Positions 8,983 to 17,762 of a stretch of 64,000 nucleotides of DNA are shown here, one piece after another (positions within the stretch are counted from its first letter, which is position 1; each line of letters begins with the position of its first letter). A program made the position numbers and the translations under genes. Source of the DNA: Pseudomonadota bacterium (GTDB lineage Bacteria > Pseudomonadota > Alphaproteobacteria > Rhizobiales > Xanthobacteraceae); contig JAEYAW010000039.1 of the NCBI GenBank assembly GCA_023404675.1, forward strand, positions 1-64,000, written 5' to 3'. The notes below the pieces were generated by a model that had not been told where the DNA came from, did no database searches, and worked only from the letters and a program-made list of their open reading frames with translations.

Positions 8983-9257
8983 CGGTGATCGCGGATCAGA
9001 CCCCGCCGTCCGGCCCGGTCCCCGATCATCCCTATGCGGGAATGTGGGCCACGGCGGACGGCTATGCCCGTCATAACCTGCTCCCGCACGGACGTTATGA
9101 CGAGGCGAGGGGCACCCGTGAAAGCGCCTATCAAGGACGGTATCGGGTCACGGGAAATCATATCGACTATTGGGACGATACCGGCTTTACGGCGGACGGT
9201 GAGTTTATCGACGGCGTACTCCACCACGGCGGCATGGTTTTGTTTCGCAGGGAATAG
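8979..9257 (+). CDS. Atu4866-like small protein
   Basis: 92 residues from MTVIADQTPPSGPVPDHP. The body (GMWATADGYARHNLLPHGRYDEARG, then YQGRYRVTGNHIDYWDDTGFTADGEFIDGVLHHGGMVLFR) matches what I remember of the family named after Agrobacterium Atu4866, a small beta-barrel of unknown function often found beside SDRs and oxidoreductases. The frame is open back to ATG 8934, but no ribosome site precedes that codon, whereas 8979 overlaps the stop of a short upstream frame. It is the last gene of the LysR-linked cluster. Confidence 0.75.
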   Translation: MTVIADQTPPSGPVPDHPYAGMWATADGYARHNLLPHGRYDEARGTRESAYQGRYRVTGNHIDYWDDTGFTADGEFIDGVLHHGGMVLFRRE

Positions 9258-9679
9258 GGAGGAAGCCGCGGTGCGGCAGATATCGCGCGACCGGTGGCAA
9301 TGGCCGGGGCACGCCCTATAAAAATACCGTGCAAGGGGTCGCGAAGAAAACCAGCGAGTTCTGAAAGGCGCGGTATCCGTCGGGGTGCCGGTTTCCCTGA
9401 AAGTCGAAGTCATTTCGGAAAACTGTTCCTTCCTTTCATATGATTCGTTTAAGGTCGGGTGTGGATTCTGGCCGCATCAGCCGCGAAATGCGCATTTGTC
9501 TTCAACTTACTCTTCACGCTCCGTATCTTATCATTCCCGCAGGTCGATCGAGGAGCCCGAAGACGTTTTCCAAGAAGGTTGTTTACGAAATAAGATGAAG
9601 CTGGCCGAAACTTTTATTCCCGGTATAAAATTTGATGAATCGCGCGCTACGGAAGCCGCGATGGCTGGGAGCGGGACTG
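9258..9679. other. Intergenic region without a recognisable gene
   Basis: About 420 bases lie between the Atu4866-like gene and the EAL-domain gene. The part 9400-9630 is AT-richer than its surroundings and probably holds the promoter of the EAL gene. A 102-codon frame at 9385-9693 has no ribosome site or familiar sequence and overlaps the next gene, so I do not call it. Confidence 0.5.
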
Positions 9680-11851
9680 ATGCGGTGCCCTAACAAGACG
9701 GGAGACGAGATCGAGCGTCTCCGCGCTGTCGTTGAATACGGGCTCGACCATGAGCGTGTGTCCGAGCTCGACCCGGTCATCCACATCGCCGCGCGAATGT
9801 TTGATTGCCCCGCAGCGGCGGTCAATATCATCGGCGAGGAGAGTGTTTTTCTCGCCTCAAGCGACGGATTCGATGACGACTATGAGCGCTCGCGTGATTA
9901 TTCGTTCTGCGCCCACGCCATCAATCAGAACGATGTCATGGTTGTCGAGGACGCCAAGCTGGATGTCCGGTTTCACGACAACCCGATCGTCGAATCCGGA
10001 GCCATACGGTTTTACGCCGGCATTCCGCTCAGGACGCTCTCCGGCCATGCCCTCGGGGCGCTGTGCGTTATCGATACCAAACCTCATGCCCGTTTCTCGG
10101 TAGAGGATCGTCGGCGGCTGAGAGAGCTCGCGGGCTTTGTTCAGGATAAGCTGGAGCTGCGGCGTCTTCAGATATCGGCCGCCTCGCGCTCGAAATCGGA
10201 GTCCGGTGTCGCCGAGCAGCCGCACGGAATTCTGCGTTTGGACGCCGCTGCACGGGTCGTGGCCTGGAACGAGGCCGCGGCGGCGATGTTCGGCTACACC
10301 GACCGCGAGATCGTGGGCCAGTCCATGGATCGGCTCGTGGCCGACAAGGACAGGGTCATCCTCCACGAGGGCATCGACCACGTTCTCGGGGGCGGCGCGC
10401 CGCGGGTCGAGGGAACGGAAGTGACCGGCGTCCGTTCGAATGGCGAGCATTTCTCGGCTGAATTGCGATGGTCGCGCTGGTTCGATGCCGACGAGGTGCA
10501 TTTCGGCGTGCTTGTTCACGACCTGACCGAGAGATTGAAAGATCGGGACGTTCTGTATCATCTGGCCAATTATGATGCGCTCACCGGCCTGCCCAACCGC
10601 AACCTGCTGCAGCAGCACATGGCGGACTCGATGGCTGAGAGCCAGCAGTTGGCGCTGATCGTCACGGATCTGGACGGCTTTACCGACATCAACAACACAC
10701 TCGGCCATGCCGCGGGCGACGGGGTGTTGCGCCTGATCGCCACCCGGATTCGCGAAGTGATTTCCGAGCAGGGGACTGTGTTCAGGATAGGCGGCGGCAA
10801 ATTCGCGACGCTCGTCCTGGGCGGGAGCGACCCTGTCCGGATCAGCGGGATCGCACGCGAGATCAACGCCGCGATTACACGACCGATCGAGGTTGACGGG
10901 CACGAGATCATGATCGCGGGCAATTGCGGGATCGCGCTCGCGCCCGCGCACGGTACGGACGTCGACGAACTGATGAGCAGTGCCGAGCTGGCGCTGTTTC
11001 AATCGCGAGGATTGGGGCGCGGTGGCGCATTTCTCTTCGTTCCCGCGCTCCGGGCTGAAGCGGTGGCGCGGCGCATGTATGACGCCGAGCTGCACCGCGC
11101 GCTGGAGCGGAATGAGTTTCTTCTGTTCTATCAGCCGCAGGTCAGATTGAGCGATAGGACCGTGGTGAGCGCCGAAGCGCTGATCCGCTGGAAGCATCCG
11201 GTGCGGGGCGTGCTCGCGCCTGCAGCTTTTCTGCCCGCGCTCGAAGCGGGCGTCCTGGCGGACGCGACCGGCAGGTGGGTTCTTGAGACGGCCTGCGCCC
11301 AGGCGAAATCCTGGCGCGTAACAAACCCAAAATTCCGGATGAGCGTCAACCTGTTCGCGGCGCAGTTCCGCTCGGGAGAGCTGCCGGCGATCGTGTTGGA
11401 CATGCTGATGGCCTACCAGTTGCCTGCGGATGCGCTCGAGCTCGAGATCACGGAAAACATTATTCTGGATCAGCAGGAATCCGTCCTCATGCAACTGAAG
11501 CAGTTGCGGCAGGCGGGTGTCGGATTGTCCTTCGATGATTTCGGCACCGGATTCGCCTCGCTAAACCTGCTGCGCGATTACCCGGTGACACACATCAAGA
11601 TCGACAAGAGCTTTACCCAGGTGGTGCAGACCTCGCAAAAGGATCGGGCCATCATCACTTCGCTGATCGGCCTCGCCCGGCAACTCGATCTGCGGGTTGT
11701 GGCCGAGGGAGTCGAGACCGGTGTGGATGCCGACTTTCTGCGGAGTCTCGGCTGCGAGAAGGGGCAGGGCTACTATTTCGGCAAGCCCGTGCCCGCCCCA
11801 TTGTTCGCCGACCAGTTCCTGAATCAGGATCTGGCTGTTCTCGCCGGCTAG
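9680..11851 (+). CDS. GAF-PAS-GGDEF-EAL protein, probable cyclic di-GMP phosphodiesterase
   Basis: 723 residues, soluble. The GAF domain spans about residues 15-160 (FDCPAAAVNIIGEESVFLAS, FYAGIPLRTLSGHALGALCVID), PAS about 180-290, GGDEF about 295-455 and EAL about 465-715. The cyclase motif is degenerate (GGGKF at 371-375 instead of GGDEF), so the cyclase domain is probably inactive or a GTP sensor. The EAL domain keeps its signature residues: E499-A500-L501, ELEITEN (586-592), DDFGTGF (619-625), HIKIDKSF and VAEGVET. It should therefore hydrolyse cyclic di-GMP. ATG 9680 is chosen because GGGAG lies about 10 nt upstream, while ATG 9635 has no site. The N-terminal GAF resembles those fused to phytochrome-like sensors but lacks an obvious chromophore cysteine. 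Confidence 0.93.
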   Translation: MRCPNKTGDEIERLRAVVEYGLDHERVSELDPVIHIAARMFDCPAAAVNIIGEESVFLASSDGFDDDYERSRDYSFCAHAINQNDVMVVEDAKLDVRFHDNPIVESGAIRFYAGIPLRTLSGHALGALCVIDTKPHARFSVEDRRRLRELAGFVQDKLELRRLQISAASRSKSESGVAEQPHGILRLDAAARVVAWNEAAAAMFGYTDREIVGQSMDRLVADKDRVILHEGIDHVLGGGAPRVEGTEVTGVRSNGEHFSAELRWSRWFDADEVHFGVLVHDLTERLKDRDVLYHLANYDALTGLPNRNLLQQHMADSMAESQQLALIVTDLDGFTDINNTLGHAAGDGVLRLIATRIREVISEQGTVFRIGGGKFATLVLGGSDPVRISGIAREINAAITRPIEVDGHEIMIAGNCGIALAPAHGTDVDELMSSAELALFQSRGLGRGGAFLFVPALRAEAVARRMYDAELHRALERNEFLLFYQPQVRLSDRTVVSAEALIRWKHPVRGVLAPAAFLPALEAGVLADATGRWVLETACAQAKSWRVTNPKFRMSVNLFAAQFRSGELPAIVLDMLMAYQLPADALELEITENIILDQQESVLMQLKQLRQAGVGLSFDDFGTGFASLNLLRDYPVTHIKIDKSFTQVVQTSQKDRAIITSLIGLARQLDLRVVAEGVETGVDADFLRSLGCEKGQGYYFGKPVPAPLFADQFLNQDLAVLAG

Positions 11852-12491
11852 CGCCTTCGGGACGACCCCGAACCTGAGGCTGGCTGGTCCTCGCTCTGCG
11901 CCCCGCCGACCACGCGACATCCGGAAAGCCCCTCATGCGCGTGGCGACTGCGGATCAATATGGGCGTGCGTCGCGTGCCGGCGGCATGATCGCTAAACCA
12001 TGCATCTCAACCATGCCGCCTGAAATCGAATCGAACCAATTCGGGTGGTTTCGAGGGGATTCTGCGGTTGATTCCGGCCTGCAATCCGCCTCATGCGGTT
12101 CCCGCACTGGGAGCTGCCATCCGACAGCTTTGAGTCAGGGTAAATCATGAACATGTATTTATTGTTTTACATCAGTAGGTTAGGCGATCACAAAACCGGG
12201 AGTTGTCGTGTTTTTTTTGCAACACAGGTCTAAAAACGGCCGGAACCGCGTCATTCTGAGGCGGTCCTTTGTTGCGTGTGCATGGGTGATGCCTCATTCT
12301 CGAATGAGCGACGGAGGGGGGCATCCCGAGGTCGTCCCGTCTTAGGTGGTTCGCTTAAGTCCCTCGCGTTAGCGGGTGTCCGAAAGCGCGAAGCGGCTAG
12401 GCGGTTTCAACAGGGACTTGAGGGAACTATCCCGGGTGGTTTTCACCCGGCGGATCCGGAAGCTCCCCCTAGAGCAACTTTGGAGGTTTAA
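11852..12491. other. Long leader and promoter region of the porin gene
   Basis: About 640 bases without a convincing gene. The part 12150-12230 is clearly AT-richer and is the best place for the porin promoter. The following 250 bases would form a long leader. A 71-codon frame at 12276-12491 lacks a ribosome site and any familiar sequence. Confidence 0.5.
12432..12450 (+). promoter_or_regulatory. Hairpin in the porin mRNA leader
   Basis: CCGGGTG (12432-12438) and CACCCGG (12444-12450) form a perfect 7-bp stem with a 5-nt loop. It lies 42 bases before the porin start and just upstream of the ribosome site GGAGG at 12481. It has no T-run and so is not a terminator. It could stabilise the mRNA or be an sRNA/Hfq contact region, which is inference. 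Confidence 0.5.
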
Positions 12492-13925
12492 ATGAAGATG
12501 GTTAAGAGCCTTATCCTCGGCTCGGCGGCGGGTCTCGTCGCGATGACCGGGGCCCAGGCAGCCGATCTTCCCGTCAAGGCCAAAGCGGTCGAGTACGTGA
12601 AGGTCTGCTCGCTGTACGGCGCTGGCTTCTACTACATCCCGGGCACCGACACCTGCATCAAGCTTGGCGGTTATCTGCGCGCTGACACCACCTTCAACGG
12701 TGGCGGTGCCTATAACATGCCGGCGTGGAGCGGTGGCGCTGCTTATGGCACCCGTGACCGCAGCTTCTTTCTGGCCCGTTCGCGTCTCGACTTCAACATC
12801 GATACCCGCACGGCCACGGAATACGGCGTCGTTCGCACCTTCGCGGACGTGACGTTCAACTGGACCTCGGGTGACGGCGTCGCCGGCGGTTCGCTTGGCG
12901 TGTACTATGCCTTCGTGCAGTTCGCCGGGTTCACCATCGGTAAGGCCGTGTCGCAGTTCGATACGCCCTGGACCGGTTATCCGGGCAACAACACCTCGTT
13001 CCTGATCGGCGGCTACGACGACGTGACGGGCATCAACCAGTTGGCCTACACCGCCCAGTTCGGCAACGGTATTCAGGCATCGATCTCGGTTGAGGATCCG
13101 ACCTCCTACACCCGCAACAACCTGGCCAACGCGGTCACCACCCTCGGCGTGAACAACGTCTATGGCGGCTTCGTTGCTCCGGACATCGTCGGTCACGTTC
13201 GTATCGATCAGGCCTGGGGTCTCTTCCAGGTGTCGGCTGCGGCCCACAACATCCACAGCCTGTACTACGGTGCGACCGAGCTGACCGGTCATCCGAGCGA
13301 CAAGTGGGGCTTCGCGGTTCAGGGTGCCCTGTCGCTGAAGAACCTGCCGACCGGACCGGGTGACTCGATCAACATCACCGGTACCTACGCGCAGGGCGCA
13401 AGCCGCTATGTGTTCGGTGGTGTGTCGGGCTCCGGCAGCTACTTCATGTTCGGCAGCAGCGGCGCGCCTGGCGCCTACCAGAGCCTTGCCTTCGGCAACG
13501 CGGTGGACGGCGTCTATGGTGTGGGCACGGGCATCGAAACGATCACCACCTACGGTGTTCGCGGCGCCTTCAACCACAACTTCGACCCCTACTGGTCGGC
13601 GTCTCTGTTCGGTTCGTGGGCCAAGGCTGAGTACAGCAGCAACGCCAAGGCGCTGTATTGCGGTGCTTATGCCGGTATCGCGGCTGGTCAGGGCGTGAGC
13701 TACACCTGTAACCCGGACTTCCAGATTGCCCAGCTCGGCGGCGTTCTCCGCTGGACCCCGGTCAAGGGCTTGGCGTTCTCGGGCGAAGTCATGTACACGT
13801 GGCTCGACACCGGCTTCTCCGGCACGGCGACCCTTTCGCCGGGCGGTTTCAAGCCGACCGCGACCTACGAGTTCAAGGATCAGGGAACGCTCTCGGGCAT
13901 CCTGCGCGTCAACCGCGTGTTCTGA
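12492..13925 (+). CDS. Porin, Porin_2 family (Omp2b-like)
   Basis: Outer membrane general diffusion porin, 477 residues. The signal peptide MKMVKSLILGSAAGLVAMTGAQA is followed by ADLPVKAKAVEYVKVCSLYGAGFYY, the hallmark start of mature rhizobial Porin_2 proteins, with the conserved Cys pair (VKVCSLYG and TDTCIKLGGY). The rest alternates aromatic beta-strands and Gly/Ser/Asn-rich loops and ends in a strand closing with phenylalanine (ILRVNRVF), as needed for BAM-dependent assembly. GGAGG precedes the start by 6-7 nt and a strong terminator follows, so it is a single-gene transcript with a long leader. Such porins are abundant, and several paralogues are usual in this family. Confidence 0.96.
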   Translation: MKMVKSLILGSAAGLVAMTGAQAADLPVKAKAVEYVKVCSLYGAGFYYIPGTDTCIKLGGYLRADTTFNGGGAYNMPAWSGGAAYGTRDRSFFLARSRLDFNIDTRTATEYGVVRTFADVTFNWTSGDGVAGGSLGVYYAFVQFAGFTIGKAVSQFDTPWTGYPGNNTSFLIGGYDDVTGINQLAYTAQFGNGIQASISVEDPTSYTRNNLANAVTTLGVNNVYGGFVAPDIVGHVRIDQAWGLFQVSAAAHNIHSLYYGATELTGHPSDKWGFAVQGALSLKNLPTGPGDSINITGTYAQGASRYVFGGVSGSGSYFMFGSSGAPGAYQSLAFGNAVDGVYGVGTGIETITTYGVRGAFNHNFDPYWSASLFGSWAKAEYSSNAKALYCGAYAGIAAGQGVSYTCNPDFQIAQLGGVLRWTPVKGLAFSGEVMYTWLDTGFSGTATLSPGGFKPTATYEFKDQGTLSGILRVNRVF

Positions 13926-13949
13926 TCTGACCTCGTCTATCGGACTTAC

Positions 13950-13982
13950 GAACCCCGGCGTTTTCGCCGGGGTTCTTTTTTT
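13950..13982 (+). terminator. Rho-independent terminator of the porin gene
   Basis: A perfect 11-bp stem (13950-13960 and 13965-13975) with a TTTT loop, followed by seven T (13976-13982). It lies 25 bp after the porin stop. This is a very strong terminator, in keeping with a highly expressed gene. Confidence 0.95.
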
Positions 13983-14545
13983 CACTGAATGCTTTTTGAC
14001 CGCATGACTGGCTCGCCCGGTCCGGACTGTGGACCAGCTGCGTAGCGCTCCGTCAGGCAGTCAGACGGTTTTTCCCCCGGGGGCGGGAACCTGATCGCCC
14101 TCGTCATCTCGCTGCCGGACGCCGTCCTGCTGTTTCAGGTCGCGCCCCAGGCTCATGTTCCTGTCCCGAGACAGCCATAGCCGGAAGGCGTGCACATCCG
14201 TGTGCTTTCCGGCAAATTCAGTCCCGGTGAAATGGCCGCTGGACTTCGCCAGGACTGAACGTCCCACCGGTCCGATGGCGCAGCGCCCCCGGGACTCCGG
14301 CGGCGACTTCTCCGCGTCGTTCGCCGTTGGCAATGGTCCGGCTGCGGCGGTTGGGCAGACCGCAAGGGAAGGGGCGCGTCTCGCGCGATAATGCGGTTCA
14401 ACGGGGCGCGGCGATCATCTGGCTGATCGGGACCAGTGGACAGCTGGCGAAAGTTCGCCGGACACAGCTCCGCGCGTGTCAATCAGGGGAGTTTCGACTT
14501 GACCACGGCGCTTGATATTACTCCGCTTCGAGGCGAAGGCGCGGC
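13983..14545. other. Intergenic region between porin and gltA ends
   Basis: About 560 bases between two convergent transcripts. Several short frames exist on both strands (for example 14061-14333 on the minus strand, 90 codons) but none has a ribosome site or familiar residues. They overlap one another, as expected for random GC-rich sequence. No repeats or RNA gene are seen. It may be the remnant of a decayed gene. Confidence 0.4.
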
Positions 14546-14580
14546 GCAAAATAAAACGGCCGGGGCGGGCCCGGCCGTTT
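14546..14580 (-). terminator. Rho-independent terminator of gltA
   Basis: Perfect 11-bp stem (14554-14564 and 14570-14580) with a 5-nt GC loop. On the minus strand the stem ends in a T-rich run (TTTTATTTT). It lies 48 bp past the citrate synthase stop. Confidence 0.88.
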
Positions 14581-14627
14581 CAGAATATCGATAACGCCAA
14601 TCCAGAATATCTCCAGAAGAGGCAGGA

Positions 14628-15932
14628 TCAGCCGCGCTTGGCGATTTCCACATAGTCGCGGGCGGTCGCGCCGGTGAAAAGCTGACGCGGCCGGCCGATC
14701 TTCTGCTGCGGGTCCTCGATCATTTCGCTCCACTGGCTGATCCAGCCGACGGTGCGGGCGACCGCGAACAGCACCGTGAACATCGAGGTCGGGAAACCCA
14801 TCGCCTTCAGGGTGATGCCTGAATAGAAGTCGACGTTCGGGTACAGCTTGCGGTCGATGAAGTAAGGATCGCTCAGCGCGATCTTCTCCAGCTCCATCGC
14901 GACCTTCAGCAGCGGGTCGTCGCCGTGGCCGGTCTCCTTGAGCACCGCGTGACACATCTTCTGCATCATCTTCGCGCGCGGATCGTAGTTCTTGTAGACG
15001 CGGTGACCGAAGCCCATCAGCCGGACCGACGAGTTCTTGTCCTTCACCTTGGCGATGAAGTCAGGAATGTGATCGACCGTGCCGATCTCTGCGAGCATGG
15101 CGAGCGCCGCCTCGTTCGCGCCGCCGTGCGCCGGGCCCCACAGGCAGGCGATGCCGGCCGCGATGCAGGCGAACGGGTTGGCGCCCGACGAGCCGGCGAT
15201 ACGCACCGTCGAGGTCGAGGCGTTCTGCTCATGGTCGGCGTGCAGGATGAAGATCTTGTCCAGCGCATCCGCGAGCACCGGGTTGACCTTGTAGTCCTCG
15301 CAGGGAACGCCGAAGCACATCTGCAGGAAGTTGGCGGCGAAGCCAAGCTCGTTCTTCGGATACATGAAGGGCTGGCCGACCGTGTACTTGTAGGCCATCG
15401 CCGCCAGCGTCGGAATCTTCGCGATCATCCGCATCGAGGCGATCATGCGCTGCTGCGGATCGTTGATGTCGGTGGAGTCGTGATAGAAGGCGGCGAGCGC
15501 GCCGACCGAGGCCACCATCACCGCCATCGGATGCGCGTCGCGGCGGAACCCCTGGAAGAAGCGCGTCATCTGGTCGTGGACCATCGTGTGATAGGTCACG
15601 CGCTGGACGAAGTCGGCCTTCTGTGCGGCGGTCGGAAGCTCACCGTAAAGCAGGAGATAGCAGGTCTCGAGGAAGTCGCCCTTCTCGGCGAGTTGTTCGA
15701 TCGGATAGCCGCGATAAAGCAGGACACCTTCGTCGCCGTCGATATAGGTGATCTTGGATTCGCAGCTGGCGGTCGATGTGAACCCCGGATCGTAAGTAAA
15801 CATACCGGACTGCGCGTAGAGCTTGCTGATGTCGATGACATCGGGGCCGATCGTGCCGCTCTTGATGGGAAAATCGTAACTCTTGTCGCCCACCGTCAGC
15901 GTTGCGGTTTTGGTGTTGGTTTTTGCGTCCAT
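14628..15932 (-). CDS. gltA: Citrate synthase
   Basis: Condenses acetyl-CoA with oxaloacetate to open the TCA cycle. At 434 residues it is of the large, NADH-sensitive type II (hexameric) class seen in Gram-negative bacteria, with an N-terminal beta-domain (TLTVGDKSYDFPIKSGTIGPDVIDI). Active-site elements are visible: ILHADHEQNASTSTVR (first catalytic His), GPAHGGANEAAL (second His), GFGHRVYKNYDPRAKMM, and the catalytic Asp around KLYPNVDFYSGI. It lies 145 bp downstream of gltX on the same strand and ends with a terminator. The gap to gltX is long enough for its own promoter. Confidence 0.98.
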   Translation of the reverse strand: MDAKTNTKTATLTVGDKSYDFPIKSGTIGPDVIDISKLYAQSGMFTYDPGFTSTASCESKITYIDGDEGVLLYRGYPIEQLAEKGDFLETCYLLLYGELPTAAQKADFVQRVTYHTMVHDQMTRFFQGFRRDAHPMAVMVASVGALAAFYHDSTDINDPQQRMIASMRMIAKIPTLAAMAYKYTVGQPFMYPKNELGFAANFLQMCFGVPCEDYKVNPVLADALDKIFILHADHEQNASTSTVRIAGSSGANPFACIAAGIACLWGPAHGGANEAALAMLAEIGTVDHIPDFIAKVKDKNSSVRLMGFGHRVYKNYDPRAKMMQKMCHAVLKETGHGDDPLLKVAMELEKIALSDPYFIDRKLYPNVDFYSGITLKAMGFPTSMFTVLFAVARTVGWISQWSEMIEDPQQKIGRPRQLFTGATARDYVEIAKRG

Positions 15933-16077
15933 CGTATGATCCCCGATGACAGGTTGAAGGAGGGCAGCCGACGCGATCGCCGGGAGGGCGAGGGCGCGCC
16001 AGGCAGTCCGGTAGCGCCGCGCAGATGCGTATCGTATTGCTCAGTGCACCGCAAGGCGGCAGCTTTTGTCTGATATG

Positions 16078-17502
16078 TCAGCTGGATGACTGATCGGCGA
16101 GCCGGCCGAGCGTCTCCTCCCGCCCGAGAGCCGCGATCACGTCGAAAATGCCGGGGGAGGTGGTTTTGCCTGTCAGCGCGGCGCGCAGGGGCTGGGCCAC
16201 GTTCCCGAGCTTGAGGCCGGAGCTTTCCGCGAATGCACGGACGGCGGCTTCCACCGACGCGTCGGTCCATGGGTCGACGGCGCTCAGCCCGTCATACAGG
16301 CGTGCGATGGTGGCGCGTGCGTCCGGCGTCAGCAGGGCGGCGGCCTTGGCGTCGAGCGCCAGCGGCCGGGCGGCGAAAATAAACCCGGCGCTGTCGGCGA
16401 GTTCGACCAGTGTCTTGGCCCGCTCCTTCAGTCCCGCCATGGCGCGCAGCAGTTGTGCCCGCGTCCGCTCGTTCAGCACGGCTTTCAGCCTGTCGCCGCC
16501 GGGGATGTAAGGCAGCACGCCTTCCAGCGCGGTCACGAGGGATTGATCGTCGCTGTGACGGATGTAATGGCCGTTCAGGTTTTCCAGCTTGGCGAAATCG
16601 AACCGCGCGGCCGAGCGGCCGACCTGCGGCAGGTCGAACAGCCGGATCATCTCGTCGGTGGTGAAGATCTCCTGATCGCCGTGGCTCCAGCCGAGCCGGA
16701 CCAGATAGTTGCGCAGGGCGGCCGGCAGGTAACCCATCGCGCGGTAGGCATCGACGCCAAGCGCGCCGTGGCGCTTGGACAGCTTCGATCCGTCCGGTCC
16801 GTGGATCAGCGGGATGTGCGCCATGTTCGGGACGTTCCAGCCGAGCGCCTCGTAGATCTGCTTCTGGCGGGCGGCGTTGGTCAGGTGGTCGTCGCCCCGG
16901 ATGATATGGGTGATGTCCATGTCGTGGTCGTCCACCACGACCGCCAGCATGTAGGTCGGGGTGCCGTCCGAGCGTAGCAGCACCAGATCGTCGAGGTTCT
17001 CGTTCTGCCAGACGACGCGGCCCTGCACCTCGTCCTCGATCACCGTCTCGCCGGTCAGCGGGGCCTTGAGGCGGATCACCGGAGCGACGCCCGCCGGGGC
17101 TTCGGAGGGATCGCGGTCACGCCACAGCCCGTTGTAGAGGCGGGTGCGGCCCTCGGCGCGCGCCTTCTCGCGCATGGCTGCCAGTTCCTCCGGCGTGGCG
17201 TAGCAGCGATAGGCGCGGCCCTGCGCCAGCAACTGCTCGGCGACCTCGCGGTGGCGGGCGGCGCGCGAGAACTGGTAGACGACGTCGCCGTCCCACGTCA
17301 GTCCGAGCCAGGTCAGGCCGTCCAGAATGGCGTCGATGGCCTCCTTCGTGGAGCGTTCCCGGTCGGTGTCCTCGATCCGCAGCAGCATCTTGCCGCCCCG
17401 GCCCCGCGCATACAGCCACGAAAACAGTGCCGTGCGGGCCCCTCCGATGTGCAGAAATCCGGTCGGGGAGGGAGCAAAGCGGGTGACGACGGGCTGGGTC
17501 AT
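16078..17502 (-). CDS. gltX: Glutamyl-tRNA synthetase
   Basis: Charges tRNA-Glu with glutamate (class I synthetase), 474 residues. The ATP-binding HIGH motif is in APSPTGFLHIGGARTALF and the KMSKS counterpart in DGSKLSKRHGAL. A bacterial-type GluRS C-terminal anticodon-binding domain follows. It is divergent from glnS (260 bp between starts) and precedes gltA. Because a glutaminyl-tRNA synthetase is encoded next door, this enzyme may be discriminating, but many relatives also keep the GatCAB route, which cannot be seen here. Confidence 0.97.
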   Translation of the reverse strand: MTQPVVTRFAPSPTGFLHIGGARTALFSWLYARGRGGKMLLRIEDTDRERSTKEAIDAILDGLTWLGLTWDGDVVYQFSRAARHREVAEQLLAQGRAYRCYATPEELAAMREKARAEGRTRLYNGLWRDRDPSEAPAGVAPVIRLKAPLTGETVIEDEVQGRVVWQNENLDDLVLLRSDGTPTYMLAVVVDDHDMDITHIIRGDDHLTNAARQKQIYEALGWNVPNMAHIPLIHGPDGSKLSKRHGALGVDAYRAMGYLPAALRNYLVRLGWSHGDQEIFTTDEMIRLFDLPQVGRSAARFDFAKLENLNGHYIRHSDDQSLVTALEGVLPYIPGGDRLKAVLNERTRAQLLRAMAGLKERAKTLVELADSAGFIFAARPLALDAKAAALLTPDARATIARLYDGLSAVDPWTDASVEAAVRAFAESSGLKLGNVAQPLRAALTGKTTSPGIFDVIAALGREETLGRLADQSSS

Positions 17503-17762
17503 GATCGGGTGGTCTTTTCAGGAGAAGTCGGCGCAAACGGGGGAGCGCGTGTATAGCAGGAACGGGCGGCAACTGAAGCCTTTTACACAAACGGCCGGGC
17601 TTGGCGGCGGTTTCGGGATTTGGCAGGAGAGCAGTTCGGCCCCCGCTGAAACGCCGAGCGGTTCAGGGTTCTGATTTGACGCGTTTTCTTTACGCGAACG
17701 GGTCTCCATGTCGCTCGAAAACGCTATAAGACCTTGGGAATCGAAGTCAGGGATATTCAGGA

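Noticed and set aside
12369..13985. 538-codon frame antisense to the porin gene
   Set aside because: Opposite a textbook porin and across its terminator; no ribosome site.
14061..14333. 90-codon frame in the porin-gltA interval
   Set aside because: No ribosome site, no familiar residues and several overlapping frames of equal length.
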